Below, in pieces: positions 1 through 7,322 of a DNA stretch of 17,295 nucleotides. The DNA is from an uncultured Eubacteriales bacterium. GTDB lineage: Bacteria > Bacillota > Clostridia > UMGS1810. The stretch is taken from positions 1 to 17,295 of the forward strand of contig USKN01000017.1 in the NCBI GenBank assembly GCA_900555295.1, given 5' to 3'. Under the pieces are notes generated by a model. That model was not told where the DNA came from. It searched no databases and worked only from the letters and a program-made list of their open reading frames with translations. The first letter of the stretch is position 1. Each line of letters starts with the position of its first letter. Both the position numbers and the translations under genes were made by a program.

Positions 1-7
1 TAAAAAT

Positions 8-82
8 GAGCGGATATTGAATGTGCCCGCCAATACGTCAGATTTTTAATCTTACTTTTTGGGGTTAAATCAATATCCGCTC
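8..82. terminator. Large structured hairpin, probable bidirectional terminator
   Basis: A perfect 13-bp inverted repeat (arm GAGCGGATATTGA at 8-20, its complement at 70-82) encloses a 49-nt loop. The loop can fold further: AGATT (40-44) pairs with AATCT (48-52), and CCC (26-28) can pair with GGG (61-63). Downstream on the plus side is a T-rich run (83-110); on the minus side the arm is followed by ATTTTTA. It lies 3' of the NifU-like/GGGtGRT operon, so terminating that transcript is the simplest role. The loop is long for a plain terminator; a small structured RNA or a miniature inverted-repeat element cannot be excluded. Confidence 0.55.
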
Positions 83-115
83 TTTACTCTTTTTTAATTA
101 TTTTTGCATAACAAA

Positions 116-143
116 TTAATTAAACTTGTCTTAATTAAACTTG
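116..143. repeat. Two-copy 13-bp direct repeat
   Basis: TTAATTAAACTTG occurs at 116-128 and again at 131-143, a 15-bp period. It lies between the end of the GGGtGRT gene (159) and the large hairpin. It is AT-rich and short, so it may be a slippage product; no function is evident. Confidence 0.6.
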
Positions 144-158
144 CCGTATTTAAAACAA

Positions 159-1160
159 TTATTTATTCATTGCTTCTTCAACAGCAACAGCAACTGCAAC
201 CGTTGCACCTACCATCGGGTTGTTACCTATTCCGAGGAAGCCCATCATTTCAACGTGTGCGGGAACAGATGAAGAACCTGCAAACTGTGCGTCGGAATGC
301 ATTCTGCCCATTGTATCTGTCATACCGTACGAAGCCGGGCCAGCAGCCATATTATCCGGGTGAAGAGTTCTTCCCGTACCGCCGCCCGATGCAACAGAGA
401 AGTATTTTTTACCCAATTCGTTGCATTCTTTTTTATAAGTACCTGCAACAGGGTGCTGGAATCTTGTGGGGTTGGTTGAGTTACCTGTAATAGATACATC
501 AACTCCCTCTTTGTGCATAATTGCAACGCCTTCACGTACATCATCCGCACCGTAACATCTTACAAGTGCTCTTTCACCGTTTGAATACGGAATTTCTTTT
601 ACAACATTAAGTTCGCCTGTAGCATAATCAAACTGTGTTTGTACATATGTAAAACCGTTTATTCTTGAAATAATTTGTGCAGCGTCTTTGCCTAAACCGT
701 TAAGAATTACCTTTAAAGGTTCTTTTCTTACTTTGTTTGCCGAACGCGCAATACCTATAGCGCCTTCAGCTGCGGCAAATGATTCGTGACCTGCAAGAAA
801 TGCAAAACATTTTGTTTCATCTCTTAAAAGCATTGCACCTAAATTACCGTGCCCTATACCAACTTTTCTGTCGTCGGCAACCGAACCTTTAATACAAAAC
901 GACTGTAATCCCTCGCCTATTACTTCAGCGGCATCGGCAGCTGTTTTAACGCCTCTCTTTATTGCAAGTGCGGCGCCTACAACATATGCCCAAGCAGCAT
1001 TTTCAAAGCAAATAGGCTGAATTTCTTTTACTATTGTATAAGGGTCTATACCCTTTTCAGCGCAAATGTTTTTTGCTTCCTCAATGGAAGAAATACCGTT
1101 TGCGTTAAGAACTTTATTTATATTGTCTATTCTTCTTTCATAACTTTCAAATAACGCCAT
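159..1160 (-). CDS. GGGtGRT-family protein of unknown function
   Basis: This is a 333-residue soluble protein with no signal peptide or membrane segment. It carries the signature GGGTGRT at residues 259-265, which names the family; I assign it from that motif and from its partner. Other conserved-looking stretches are GIGHGNLGAML (about 101-111), the GNSTNPTRFQHP region (226-237) and a glycine/alanine/valine-rich C-terminus (about 308-328). Six cysteines (33, 51, 89, 118, 202, 246) could bind metal or clusters, but no classical CxxC or CxxCxxC ferredoxin motif is present. The gene follows the NifU-like gene by 18 nt and has its own strong ribosome binding site (AAGGAGGAGA), so the two are surely co-transcribed. 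No activity is established for this family as far as I know. A role in Fe-S cluster or thiol chemistry is inference from the partner only. Confidence 0.9.
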   Translation of the reverse strand: MALFESYERRIDNINKVLNANGISSIEEAKNICAEKGIDPYTIVKEIQPICFENAAWAYVVGAALAIKRGVKTAADAAEVIGEGLQSFCIKGSVADDRKVGIGHGNLGAMLLRDETKCFAFLAGHESFAAAEGAIGIARSANKVRKEPLKVILNGLGKDAAQIISRINGFTYVQTQFDYATGELNVVKEIPYSNGERALVRCYGADDVREGVAIMHKEGVDVSITGNSTNPTRFQHPVAGTYKKECNELGKKYFSVASGGGTGRTLHPDNMAAGPASYGMTDTMGRMHSDAQFAGSSSVPAHVEMMGFLGIGNNPMVGATVAVAVAVEEAMNK

Positions 1161-1178
1161 TGTCTGCTCTCCTCCTTA

Positions 1179-1871
1179 TTATTCGTGTCTGGGATCAATA
1201 AGCTTTGCCGCATCCGCAACTCTGCCGTACTGTCCGCTTGCCTTTTCGAGTGCTTCGGCAGGATCTGTACCTTTTGTAATCATTTCCATCATCTTGCCGA
1301 GGTGAACAAACTTATATCCGATAATTTCGTTATTATCGTCAAGCGCAATTTTGGTTACATAACCCTCTGCCATTTCAAGATATCTTGAACCCTTTGCAAG
1401 TGTTCCGTACATTGTACCCACCTGACTTCTTAAACCTTTACCGAGATCTTCGAGACCTGCACCGATCGGAAGTCCGTTTTCGGAAAAAGCTGTCTGTGTT
1501 CTGCCGTATACAATCTGGAGGAACAATTCTCTCATAGCTGTATTAATAGCGTCACAAACAAGGTCTGTGTTAAGAGCCTCAAGAATTGTTTTACCGGGAA
1601 GAATTTCCGATGCCATAGCGGCGGAATGTGTCATACCCGAGCAACCGATTGTTTCAACAAGAGCCTCCTGAATAATACCCTCTTTAACATTTAATGTTAA
1701 CTTACAGGCACCCTGCTGCGGTGCACACCAGCCAACACCGTGAGTAAGACCGGATACATCCTTAATTTCTTTGGATTTTACCCATTTACCTTCTTCCGGG
1801 ATAGGCGCGCAGCCGTGGTTTGCCCCTTTGGCAACTACACACATATTTTCAACTTCTGAACTGTAGATCAT
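1179..1871 (-). CDS. NifU-like Fe-S cluster assembly scaffold protein
   Basis: This 230-residue protein resembles the scaffold (NifU_N/IscU-like) family, which holds nascent Fe-S clusters on conserved cysteines. Cysteines sit at 11, 21, 49, 56, 77 and 106; the GCSG motif (76-79) and Cys106 in DLVCDAI look like the scaffold-type ligands. The protein is longer than IscU (about 130 residues) and has an extra N-terminal Cys-containing segment (GCAPIPEEGKW, 20-30) and a C-terminal extension. It is therefore the variant found beside GGGtGRT proteins rather than a housekeeping IscU. No cysteine desulfurase (NifS/IscS/SufS) gene is in the window. The ATG start is supported by AGGAAGGGG about 7 nt upstream. 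A promoter with an inverted repeat lies directly upstream, so the gene is probably transcribed separately from the dap operon before it. Confidence 0.88.
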   Translation of the reverse strand: MIYSSEVENMCVVAKGANHGCAPIPEEGKWVKSKEIKDVSGLTHGVGWCAPQQGACKLTLNVKEGIIQEALVETIGCSGMTHSAAMASEILPGKTILEALNTDLVCDAINTAMRELFLQIVYGRTQTAFSENGLPIGAGLEDLGKGLRSQVGTMYGTLAKGSRYLEMAEGYVTKIALDDNNEIIGYKFVHLGKMMEMITKGTDPAEALEKASGQYGRVADAAKLIDPRHE

Positions 1872-1911
1872 TTTTTTACCCCTTCCTACAATGTTTATTT
1901 GTTAATATTTT

Positions 1912-1940
1912 ATCATATTTTGTCGAATTAAACAAGACAA
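1912..1940 (-). promoter_or_regulatory. Promoter of NifU-like/GGGtGRT operon
   Basis: On the minus strand a -35 TTGTCT (1935-1940) and a -10 TATGAT (1912-1917) are separated by exactly 17 nt. Transcription would start about 30 nt upstream of the NifU-like ATG at 1871. Confidence 0.6.
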
Positions 1941-1943
1941 AAT
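1917..1943. promoter_or_regulatory. Inverted repeat over NifU-like promoter, candidate operator
   Basis: ATTTTGTC (1917-1924) and its exact complement GACAAAAT (1936-1943) form an 8-N11-8 palindrome. It covers the -35 and the spacer up to the edge of the -10. The position is ideal for a dimeric repressor. No regulator gene lies next to it, and I cannot assign the site to a known regulator. Confidence 0.5.
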
Positions 1944-1992
1944 TTTTATTATATCTTAATTTTGGATAATACAGAAAAATTAACGCGAATAA

Positions 1993-2751
1993 TTAATTTA
2001 ATTCTATTAGATTTTTCATATTATACATTCCGGGTTTTCTGCCCGCAATAAATAAAGCGGCACGCAGTGCTCCCTCCGCAAATATTTCTTTGCTCATAGC
2101 CGTATGTCTTATTTCCAATATTTCATCGTTACCCGCAAAAATAACATCGTGTTCTCCTACTATGGTTCCGCCGCGTACCGAATGTATTCCTATTTCGTTT
2201 TTATCACGTTTTTTTCGTACGCTGTGTCTATCGTATATGTATTCGGGTTTTGAACATAACGAATCGCTTATATCGTCCGCTATCATAAGCGCAGTTCCGC
2301 TCGGAGCGTCTATTTTTTGATTGTGATGTTTTTCAACTATTTCTATATCAAATTTTCCCTCAAGAAGCGTTGCCGCCTGCTCCGCAAGATTTATAAGCAA
2401 ATTAATTCCTATACTCATATTTGCCGAGCGGAATACGGGAACAAATGCAGACAATGCATTTAAATTTTCAATTTGGCTGTCGCTCAATCCCGTTGTTGCC
2501 ATTATAAGCGCGGTTTGCGTATTTTTGCAGTAATCTATAAGCTTGTCCGTTACCGACGGATGTGAAAAATCCACAACAACATCTGCAGTACCGTCAAAAT
2601 CGTTTATATCGCTATATACGGGATAATCGTTTGTCTCGCTTGCGCTGACATCATATCCGCACACAATATTTATATCGTCTGTACCTTGTGCAAGGCGCGT
2701 AATAACGCGCCCCATTTTTCCGTTACAGCCGCTTAAAATTATATTTATCAT
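1993..2751 (-). CDS. dapB: 4-hydroxy-tetrahydrodipicolinate reductase
   Basis: DapB reduces the cyclic product formed by DapA to tetrahydrodipicolinate with NAD(P)H, in the cytoplasm. The 252-residue length is normal. The N-terminal dinucleotide loop is GCNGKMG (8-14). The substrate-binding/catalytic signature, EKHHNQK followed by DAPSGTA (140-154), is intact, with His142 and Lys146 at the positions of the catalytic His and Lys. The C-terminal GRKPGMY (237-243) is also typical. The gene starts 6 nt after the dapA stop, and its ribosome binding site (AAAGGAT) lies within the dapA end, so translation is probably coupled. No strong terminator follows; some read-through into the NifU-like gene 121 nt downstream is possible. 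Confidence 0.96.
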   Translation of the reverse strand: MINIILSGCNGKMGRVITRLAQGTDDINIVCGYDVSASETNDYPVYSDINDFDGTADVVVDFSHPSVTDKLIDYCKNTQTALIMATTGLSDSQIENLNALSAFVPVFRSANMSIGINLLINLAEQAATLLEGKFDIEIVEKHHNQKIDAPSGTALMIADDISDSLCSKPEYIYDRHSVRKKRDKNEIGIHSVRGGTIVGEHDVIFAGNDEILEIRHTAMSKEIFAEGALRAALFIAGRKPGMYNMKNLIELN

Positions 2752-2757
2752 AAAATT

Positions 2758-3663
2758 CTATCCTTTCAATTTATCCGAAAAGAGCAATCCGTAATTTTCA
2801 AGCGCATTTTTTAATTTAGCTTTATGTTCATCTGTCATTTCATACAGCGGCAATCGTAAATCGCCTACTTCAAATCCGAGCATATTCATAGCCGTTTTTA
2901 CGGGTATCGGATTTACTTCGCAAAACAGTGCGCCTATAAGTTCAAGTGCGTTGAGCTGTTTTTTTAATGCATTTTTATAATCGCCGTTTAGGCAGTCGTA
3001 CACAATATCGTGAGTTTGCTTGGGGGCAATATTTGCCAAAACCGAAATAACTCCCGCGCCTCCGAGCGACATAACAGGTACAATTTGGTCGTCATTTCCC
3101 GAATATATATCGATTTTATCACCGCAAAGCGCTGCAATTTTTGCAACCTGCGACATATCGCCGCTTGCCTCTTTTATTGCAGCAATATTTTCTATATCGG
3201 CAAGTTTTTTCATTGTTTCGGGTTCAACATTAACACCCGTACGCGACTTAACACTGTATATAATAACGGGTATATCAACCGCCGCGGCAATTGTTTCAAA
3301 ACTTTTATACAAACCGCGTTGAGTGGTTTTATTGTAGTAAGGCGTTACCGTTAAAAGCGCGTCAGCTCCGAGTCTTTGCGCTTCCGTACTCATCATAACG
3401 GCGTGAGCAGTATCGTTTGAGCCCGTTCCGGCTATAATGGGTATTCTTCCTTTTGCCTTACTTACGGCACATTCAATTGCACCCAAATGTTCATTATCGT
3501 TAAGCGTGGGTGCTTCACCCGTTGTACCGCATATTATAAGAGCATCGGTACTGTTTTTTATGTGAAATTCAACAAGCTGTTCAAGTTTGTCGAAATTTAC
3601 ACCTTTTTCGTTAATCGGTGTGACAAGAGCTGCTCCGGAGCCCTTAAATACTGTTGATTTCAC
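2758..3663 (-). CDS. dapA: 4-hydroxy-tetrahydrodipicolinate synthase
   Basis: DapA condenses pyruvate with aspartate semialdehyde, the branch step to diaminopimelate and lysine. The 301-residue TIM barrel shows the GTTGE motif (46-50), the tyrosine pair TPYY (107-110), the catalytic tyrosine (Tyr136) and the Schiff-base lysine in IKEASGD (Lys164). The usual YNVPxRTG motif reads YSVKSRTG (136-143): Asn and Pro are replaced, while Tyr136 and the substrate-binding Arg141 are kept. The start is GTG (3661-3663), preceded by GGGGTGGG; no better ATG is available. It lies between asd (27-nt gap) and dapB (6-nt gap). Confidence 0.96.
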   Translation of the reverse strand: MKSTVFKGSGAALVTPINEKGVNFDKLEQLVEFHIKNSTDALIICGTTGEAPTLNDNEHLGAIECAVSKAKGRIPIIAGTGSNDTAHAVMMSTEAQRLGADALLTVTPYYNKTTQRGLYKSFETIAAAVDIPVIIYSVKSRTGVNVEPETMKKLADIENIAAIKEASGDMSQVAKIAALCGDKIDIYSGNDDQIVPVMSLGGAGVISVLANIAPKQTHDIVYDCLNGDYKNALKKQLNALELIGALFCEVNPIPVKTAMNMLGFEVGDLRLPLYEMTDEHKAKLKNALENYGLLFSDKLKG

Positions 3664-3690
3664 TTAACCCACCCCATATTTGAATATAAA

Positions 3691-4692
3691 TTATTTATTT
3701 TCCCAATATTCAATAAGTTTAGCTGCAATCTGAACTGCATTTGCCGCAGCGCCTTTACGTATATTATCGGCAACAACCCAAAGGTTTACACCGCTTTCAA
3801 CACTTTCGTCACGGCGAATACGTCCAACATATGTTTCATTTGTACCTGTTGCATTAAGCGCAAGCGGATAAACATTGTTTTCGGGATCGTCCTGAACAAC
3901 AATTCCGGGTGCGTCTTTTAATACCTGTTTAAGCTCGCTGAGATCAAATTGATTATAAAACTCAACGTTTATCGACTCGCTGTGGCTGTTAAATACAGGC
4001 ACACGTACGGTTGTTGCTGTTACGCGAATAGAATCGTCGCCGAGTATTTTGTGTGTTTCGTTTACCATTTTCATTTCTTCTTTTGTGTATCCGTTTGGAA
4101 GAAATACGTCAATATGAGGCAGGCAGTTTCCTGCAATTTGATGCGGGAATTTTTTTGGCGCCTCGCCTTTTAATCCGTTTTCAAGGTCAAGATATCCTGC
4201 ACGGCCCGCACCGGATACAGCCTGATAAGTTGAATAAACAACTCTTTTTATTTTGTATTTATCATGCAGCGGTTTAAGCGCTACCATTGCCTGAATTGTA
4301 GAACAGTTGGGGTTTGCAATAATGCCCTTATTCCACTCAATATCCTGCGGATTAACTTCGGGAACAACAAGCGGAACCTCGGGATCCATTCTCCAAGCGC
4401 TTGAATTATCAATAACAACAACGCCTTTTGAAGCGGCAATGGGCGCATATTTTTCGCTTGTTGAACCGCCTGCCGAAAACAAGGCTATATCTATATCCTT
4501 ATCAAAAGATGTTTCGCACAGTTCCTCAACAACGTATTTTTTACCCATAAAATCAAGTTCGCTTCCCGCAGAGCGTTTGGAAGCCATTAAATAATAATTT
4601 TCTACAGGCAGCTGCATTTCCTCAAGAACTTTAAGAAAAGTACGGCCAACCATACCGGTAGCTCCTACCACCGCAATGTTGTATTTTTTCAT
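3691..4692 (-). CDS. asd: Aspartate-semialdehyde dehydrogenase
   Basis: Asd makes aspartate semialdehyde from aspartyl phosphate with NADPH, feeding lysine/diaminopimelate and threonine/methionine synthesis. The frame stays open to an upstream ATG at 4722, but a strong GGAGGT site lies between the two ATGs. I therefore place the start at 4692, giving MKKYNIAVVG and 333 residues. The Rossmann loop is GATGMVG (10-16). The active-site cysteine is Cys130 in ANPNCST; GAGRAG is at 161-166, and the conserved His is at 237 in FNSHSES. It is the first gene of asd-dapA-dapB, transcribed from the promoter at 4749-4777. The leader is only about 50 nt, too short for a lysine riboswitch. Confidence 0.96.
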   Translation of the reverse strand: MKKYNIAVVGATGMVGRTFLKVLEEMQLPVENYYLMASKRSAGSELDFMGKKYVVEELCETSFDKDIDIALFSAGGSTSEKYAPIAASKGVVVIDNSSAWRMDPEVPLVVPEVNPQDIEWNKGIIANPNCSTIQAMVALKPLHDKYKIKRVVYSTYQAVSGAGRAGYLDLENGLKGEAPKKFPHQIAGNCLPHIDVFLPNGYTKEEMKMVNETHKILGDDSIRVTATTVRVPVFNSHSESINVEFYNQFDLSELKQVLKDAPGIVVQDDPENNVYPLALNATGTNETYVGRIRRDESVESGVNLWVVADNIRKGAAANAVQIAAKLIEYWENK

Positions 4693-4748
4693 TTTGTAAT
4701 TACCTCCGACTGATTTTTGCATATAAACAAATATTTATATACTTCTTA

Positions 4749-4777
4749 ATAATATCACTTTAAAATAAATAAGTCAA
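4749..4777 (-). promoter_or_regulatory. Promoter of asd-dapA-dapB
   Basis: On the minus strand a -35 TTGACT (4772-4777) and a -10 TATTAT (4749-4754) are separated by exactly 17 nt. This is close to the sigma-A consensus. The transcript leader to the asd ATG at 4692 would be about 50 nt. Confidence 0.7.
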
Positions 4778-4881
4778 TGTTTTTTTTGCCTTTTTTTATG
4801 TTTTTACTATATTATATGCATTTTAATTTTAATATAGTTAAATATGTATAAAAATATATTAACATATACCCGTAAATAGAC

Positions 4882-4910
4882 TTGATAAATTTAACGTTTT
4901 GTGCTATTAT
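4882..4910 (+). promoter_or_regulatory. Promoter of spoIID-like gene
   Basis: TTGATA (4882-4887) and TATTAT (4905-4910) are separated by 17 nt, about 30 nt upstream of the start codon of the SpoIID-family gene. It looks like a vegetative sigma-A promoter rather than a sporulation sigma-E site. It probably also serves queA and tgt. Confidence 0.6.
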
Positions 4911-4940
4911 ATGTGTATATTGAATTAGGAGTAAAAAGTT

Positions 4941-6266
4941 ATGAAATATATATTTAAAATTTTAAAACTTACATTAATTGCCGCCGCAGCTGTTTTTATG
5001 TGTCTTGAAACATCTTATGCGGCACTGCCCGATATAAGAACGACATTAAAAATAGGTTTGTTTTATGCCGAAAGCGCACAGCAAAGTGTAAATATATCAT
5101 CAAACGGCACATTAAAATGCGGATATGAGAGCAACTATGCTTTTGTTGAAGATACAGAGTTGCCGCAAAACAATGTAAATATAACATTTGACGCGGAGGG
5201 TAATTTTTTGTTGGGCGAGGGACAAACATACAGCTCGGAGAATAATATAGCAATATCATCATCGGACGGTATTGTATACATAAACGGCAAACCGTACAGG
5301 GGTGCGGCAGAGCTTATTAAAAACAGCAGCGGTCTTATAAACGTAATAAATCTTATAAATTTAGATGACTATGTAAAGGGCGTTATTGCGAGCGAAATGC
5401 CATCGAGCTGGAACATAGAAGCATTAAAAGCACAAGCCGTGTGCGCACGCAATTATGCCGTTACAACACTTAACAAACACTCATCCGACGGATTTGATTT
5501 GTGTGCAACCGATAACTGCCAGGTATACGGCGGTGTAAATGCCGAAACGCAGTCAACCGTACTTGCAGCAAATGAAACGGCAGGTAAATTTTTAATGTAC
5601 AATTCATCATTTGCGCAAACCTTGTTTTATTCGTCAAACGGCGGACACACAAATAATTCTAAATATGTTTGGGGAAGTGATATTCCCTATTTGCAGGCAG
5701 CGGTTGACCCGTACGAAACAGTAGAAAACACACCCAATTATAATTGGAGCGTAACCTTTACAAAAGACGAAATAAAGCAAAAGCTTTTAAGTAACGGCGT
5801 TGATATAGGCGATATTGTAAATATAGAAATTACAAATGCCACAGACTACGGTCAGGTATTGGAATTAAAAATAACAGGCAGTACGGGTGAAAAAATATAT
5901 ACAAACAGCTCAACCCGTTCCGTACTCGGCACGTCACTTAAAAGCCAGCGGTACACCGTTGCAAAATCAGGCGGACAAGCACCTTACATATTATCAAAAA
6001 ACGGATTATCAAACATCTTTGCGGGGCTTTTTATAATTGACGGAAACAAAAATATTGCTTCGGCAGGTTCAAATATGTTTGTAAAAACTTCATCGGAAAC
6101 CGAAATGTATCAAGCTGCGGCATCAAGCTACACATTTACGGGGCACGGCTGGGGTCACGGTTTGGGTATGAGTCAATACGGAGCCAAAGCTATGGCGGAG
6201 GCAGGAAATACCTACAGCCAAATACTGTCGTTTTATTTTAAAGGATGTACAATTGAAGGAGAATAA
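4941..6266 (+). CDS. SpoIID/LytB-family peptidoglycan lytic protein
   Basis: SpoIID proteins are membrane-anchored lytic transglycosylases that cleave denuded glycan strands, classically during forespore engulfment. This 441-residue protein has an N-terminal signal or anchor (KYIFKILKL then a hydrophobic stretch, ending near SYA, residue 27). The core shows LDDYVKGVIASEMP (141-154) with Glu152 as the likely catalytic acid, EALKAQAVCARNYA (160-173), a CATDNCQVYGG segment (188-198), FYSSNGGHT (229-237) and the C-terminal GHGWGHGLGMSQYGA (401-415). The start has TAGGAG about 9 nt upstream. Its stop is 5 nt before queA, and the queA ribosome binding site lies in its last codons. It may be the engulfment enzyme or a vegetative paralogue; its apparent sigma-A promoter and queA linkage do not settle this, so I give no symbol. 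Confidence 0.92.
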   Translation: MKYIFKILKLTLIAAAAVFMCLETSYAALPDIRTTLKIGLFYAESAQQSVNISSNGTLKCGYESNYAFVEDTELPQNNVNITFDAEGNFLLGEGQTYSSENNIAISSSDGIVYINGKPYRGAAELIKNSSGLINVINLINLDDYVKGVIASEMPSSWNIEALKAQAVCARNYAVTTLNKHSSDGFDLCATDNCQVYGGVNAETQSTVLAANETAGKFLMYNSSFAQTLFYSSNGGHTNNSKYVWGSDIPYLQAAVDPYETVENTPNYNWSVTFTKDEIKQKLLSNGVDIGDIVNIEITNATDYGQVLELKITGSTGEKIYTNSSTRSVLGTSLKSQRYTVAKSGGQAPYILSKNGLSNIFAGLFIIDGNKNIASAGSNMFVKTSSETEMYQAAASSYTFTGHGWGHGLGMSQYGAKAMAEAGNTYSQILSFYFKGCTIEGE

Positions 6267-6271
6267 AAGAA

Positions 6272-7297
6272 TTGAAAACAAGTGATTTTTATTATGATTT
6301 ACCAAAAGAATTAATAGCGCAAACACCGCTCAAGGACAGAGCGTCATCAAGACTTTTAAAAGTAAACAAGCAAAGTGGTGAGCTTGAGCATACGCATTTT
6401 CACAATATTATTAACGAATTAAACAAAGGCGATTGCCTTGTTTTAAACGATACACGTGTAATTCCCGCACGTCTTTTCGGTGAAAAAGAAGGAACAGGCG
6501 GAAAAATTGAGTTTTTACTGCTTACGCGTAAATCCGACGATATATGGGAAGTTATTTTAAAACCCGGAAAAAAAGCAAAACCCGGTGCTAAATTTATTTT
6601 TGGCGGCGGAAAACTTAAAGCTGAAATACTTGAAACGGTAAACGACGGCAACAGACTTGTAAAATTTTTTTATAACGGTTTATTTGAAAATGTGCTTGAT
6701 GAGTTGGGAGAAATGCCTCTTCCGCCGTACATAACGGCTCATCTTGATGATAAAGAGAGATATCAGACGGTGTATTCAAAACACGAAGGAAGCGCCGCCG
6801 CGCCTACTGCGGGATTGCACTTTACCGAGCAACTGCTCAACGACATTAAAAACAAGGGCGTAAATATAGCGTATATAACACTCCACGTCGGTCTTGGAAC
6901 ATTTCGTCCCGTTAAGAGCGACGATGTAGAAAACCATAAAATGCACTCCGAATTTTACTCAATTTCAAAAGAAGCTGCCGATACCGTTAACAACGCCCGA
7001 AAAAACGGAGGAAGAATAATATCCGTCGGTACAACATCAACAAGAACTCTTGAAACGGTTGCCGGCAATGACGGATTTATAAAAGAATGCTCGGGGTGGA
7101 CCGATATTTTTATATATCCGCCATATAAATTTAAATGCGTGGACGCACTTATTACAAATTTTCACCTGCCCGAATCGACGCTCCTTATGCTTGTAAGCGC
7201 ATTCAGCAGCAAAGAAATAATTATGAATGCATATAAAGAAGCCGTTAAAGAAAAATACAGATTTTTCAGTTTTGGTGACGCAATGTTTATTTATTAA
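6272..7297 (+). CDS. queA: S-adenosylmethionine:tRNA ribosyltransferase-isomerase
   Basis: QueA transfers and isomerises the ribosyl part of S-adenosylmethionine onto preQ1 in tRNA to form epoxyqueuosine. The 341-residue length is normal. Family signatures are present: the N-terminal DFYYDLPKELIAQTPL, LNDTRVIPARLFG (58-70), EMPLPPYI (147-154), APTAGLHFT (177-185), LHVGLGTFRPV (204-214), SVGTTSTRTLE (251-261) and ITNFHLPESTLLMLVSAF (294-311). Translation begins at a TTG codon with AAGGAG ten nt upstream, 5 nt after the stop of the SpoIID-family gene, so coupling is likely. It is followed by tgt, as in many Firmicutes. Confidence 0.96.
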   Translation: MKTSDFYYDLPKELIAQTPLKDRASSRLLKVNKQSGELEHTHFHNIINELNKGDCLVLNDTRVIPARLFGEKEGTGGKIEFLLLTRKSDDIWEVILKPGKKAKPGAKFIFGGGKLKAEILETVNDGNRLVKFFYNGLFENVLDELGEMPLPPYITAHLDDKERYQTVYSKHEGSAAAPTAGLHFTEQLLNDIKNKGVNIAYITLHVGLGTFRPVKSDDVENHKMHSEFYSISKEAADTVNNARKNGGRIISVGTTSTRTLETVAGNDGFIKECSGWTDIFIYPPYKFKCVDALITNFHLPESTLLMLVSAFSSKEIIMNAYKEAVKEKYRFFSFGDAMFIY

Positions 7298-7322
7298 AAT
7301 ACAAAACGAAAGGTAGCATATA

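Noticed and set aside
4693..4748. Possible lysine riboswitch upstream of asd
   Set aside because: The leader between the promoter and the start codon is only about 50 nt, far too short for that element.
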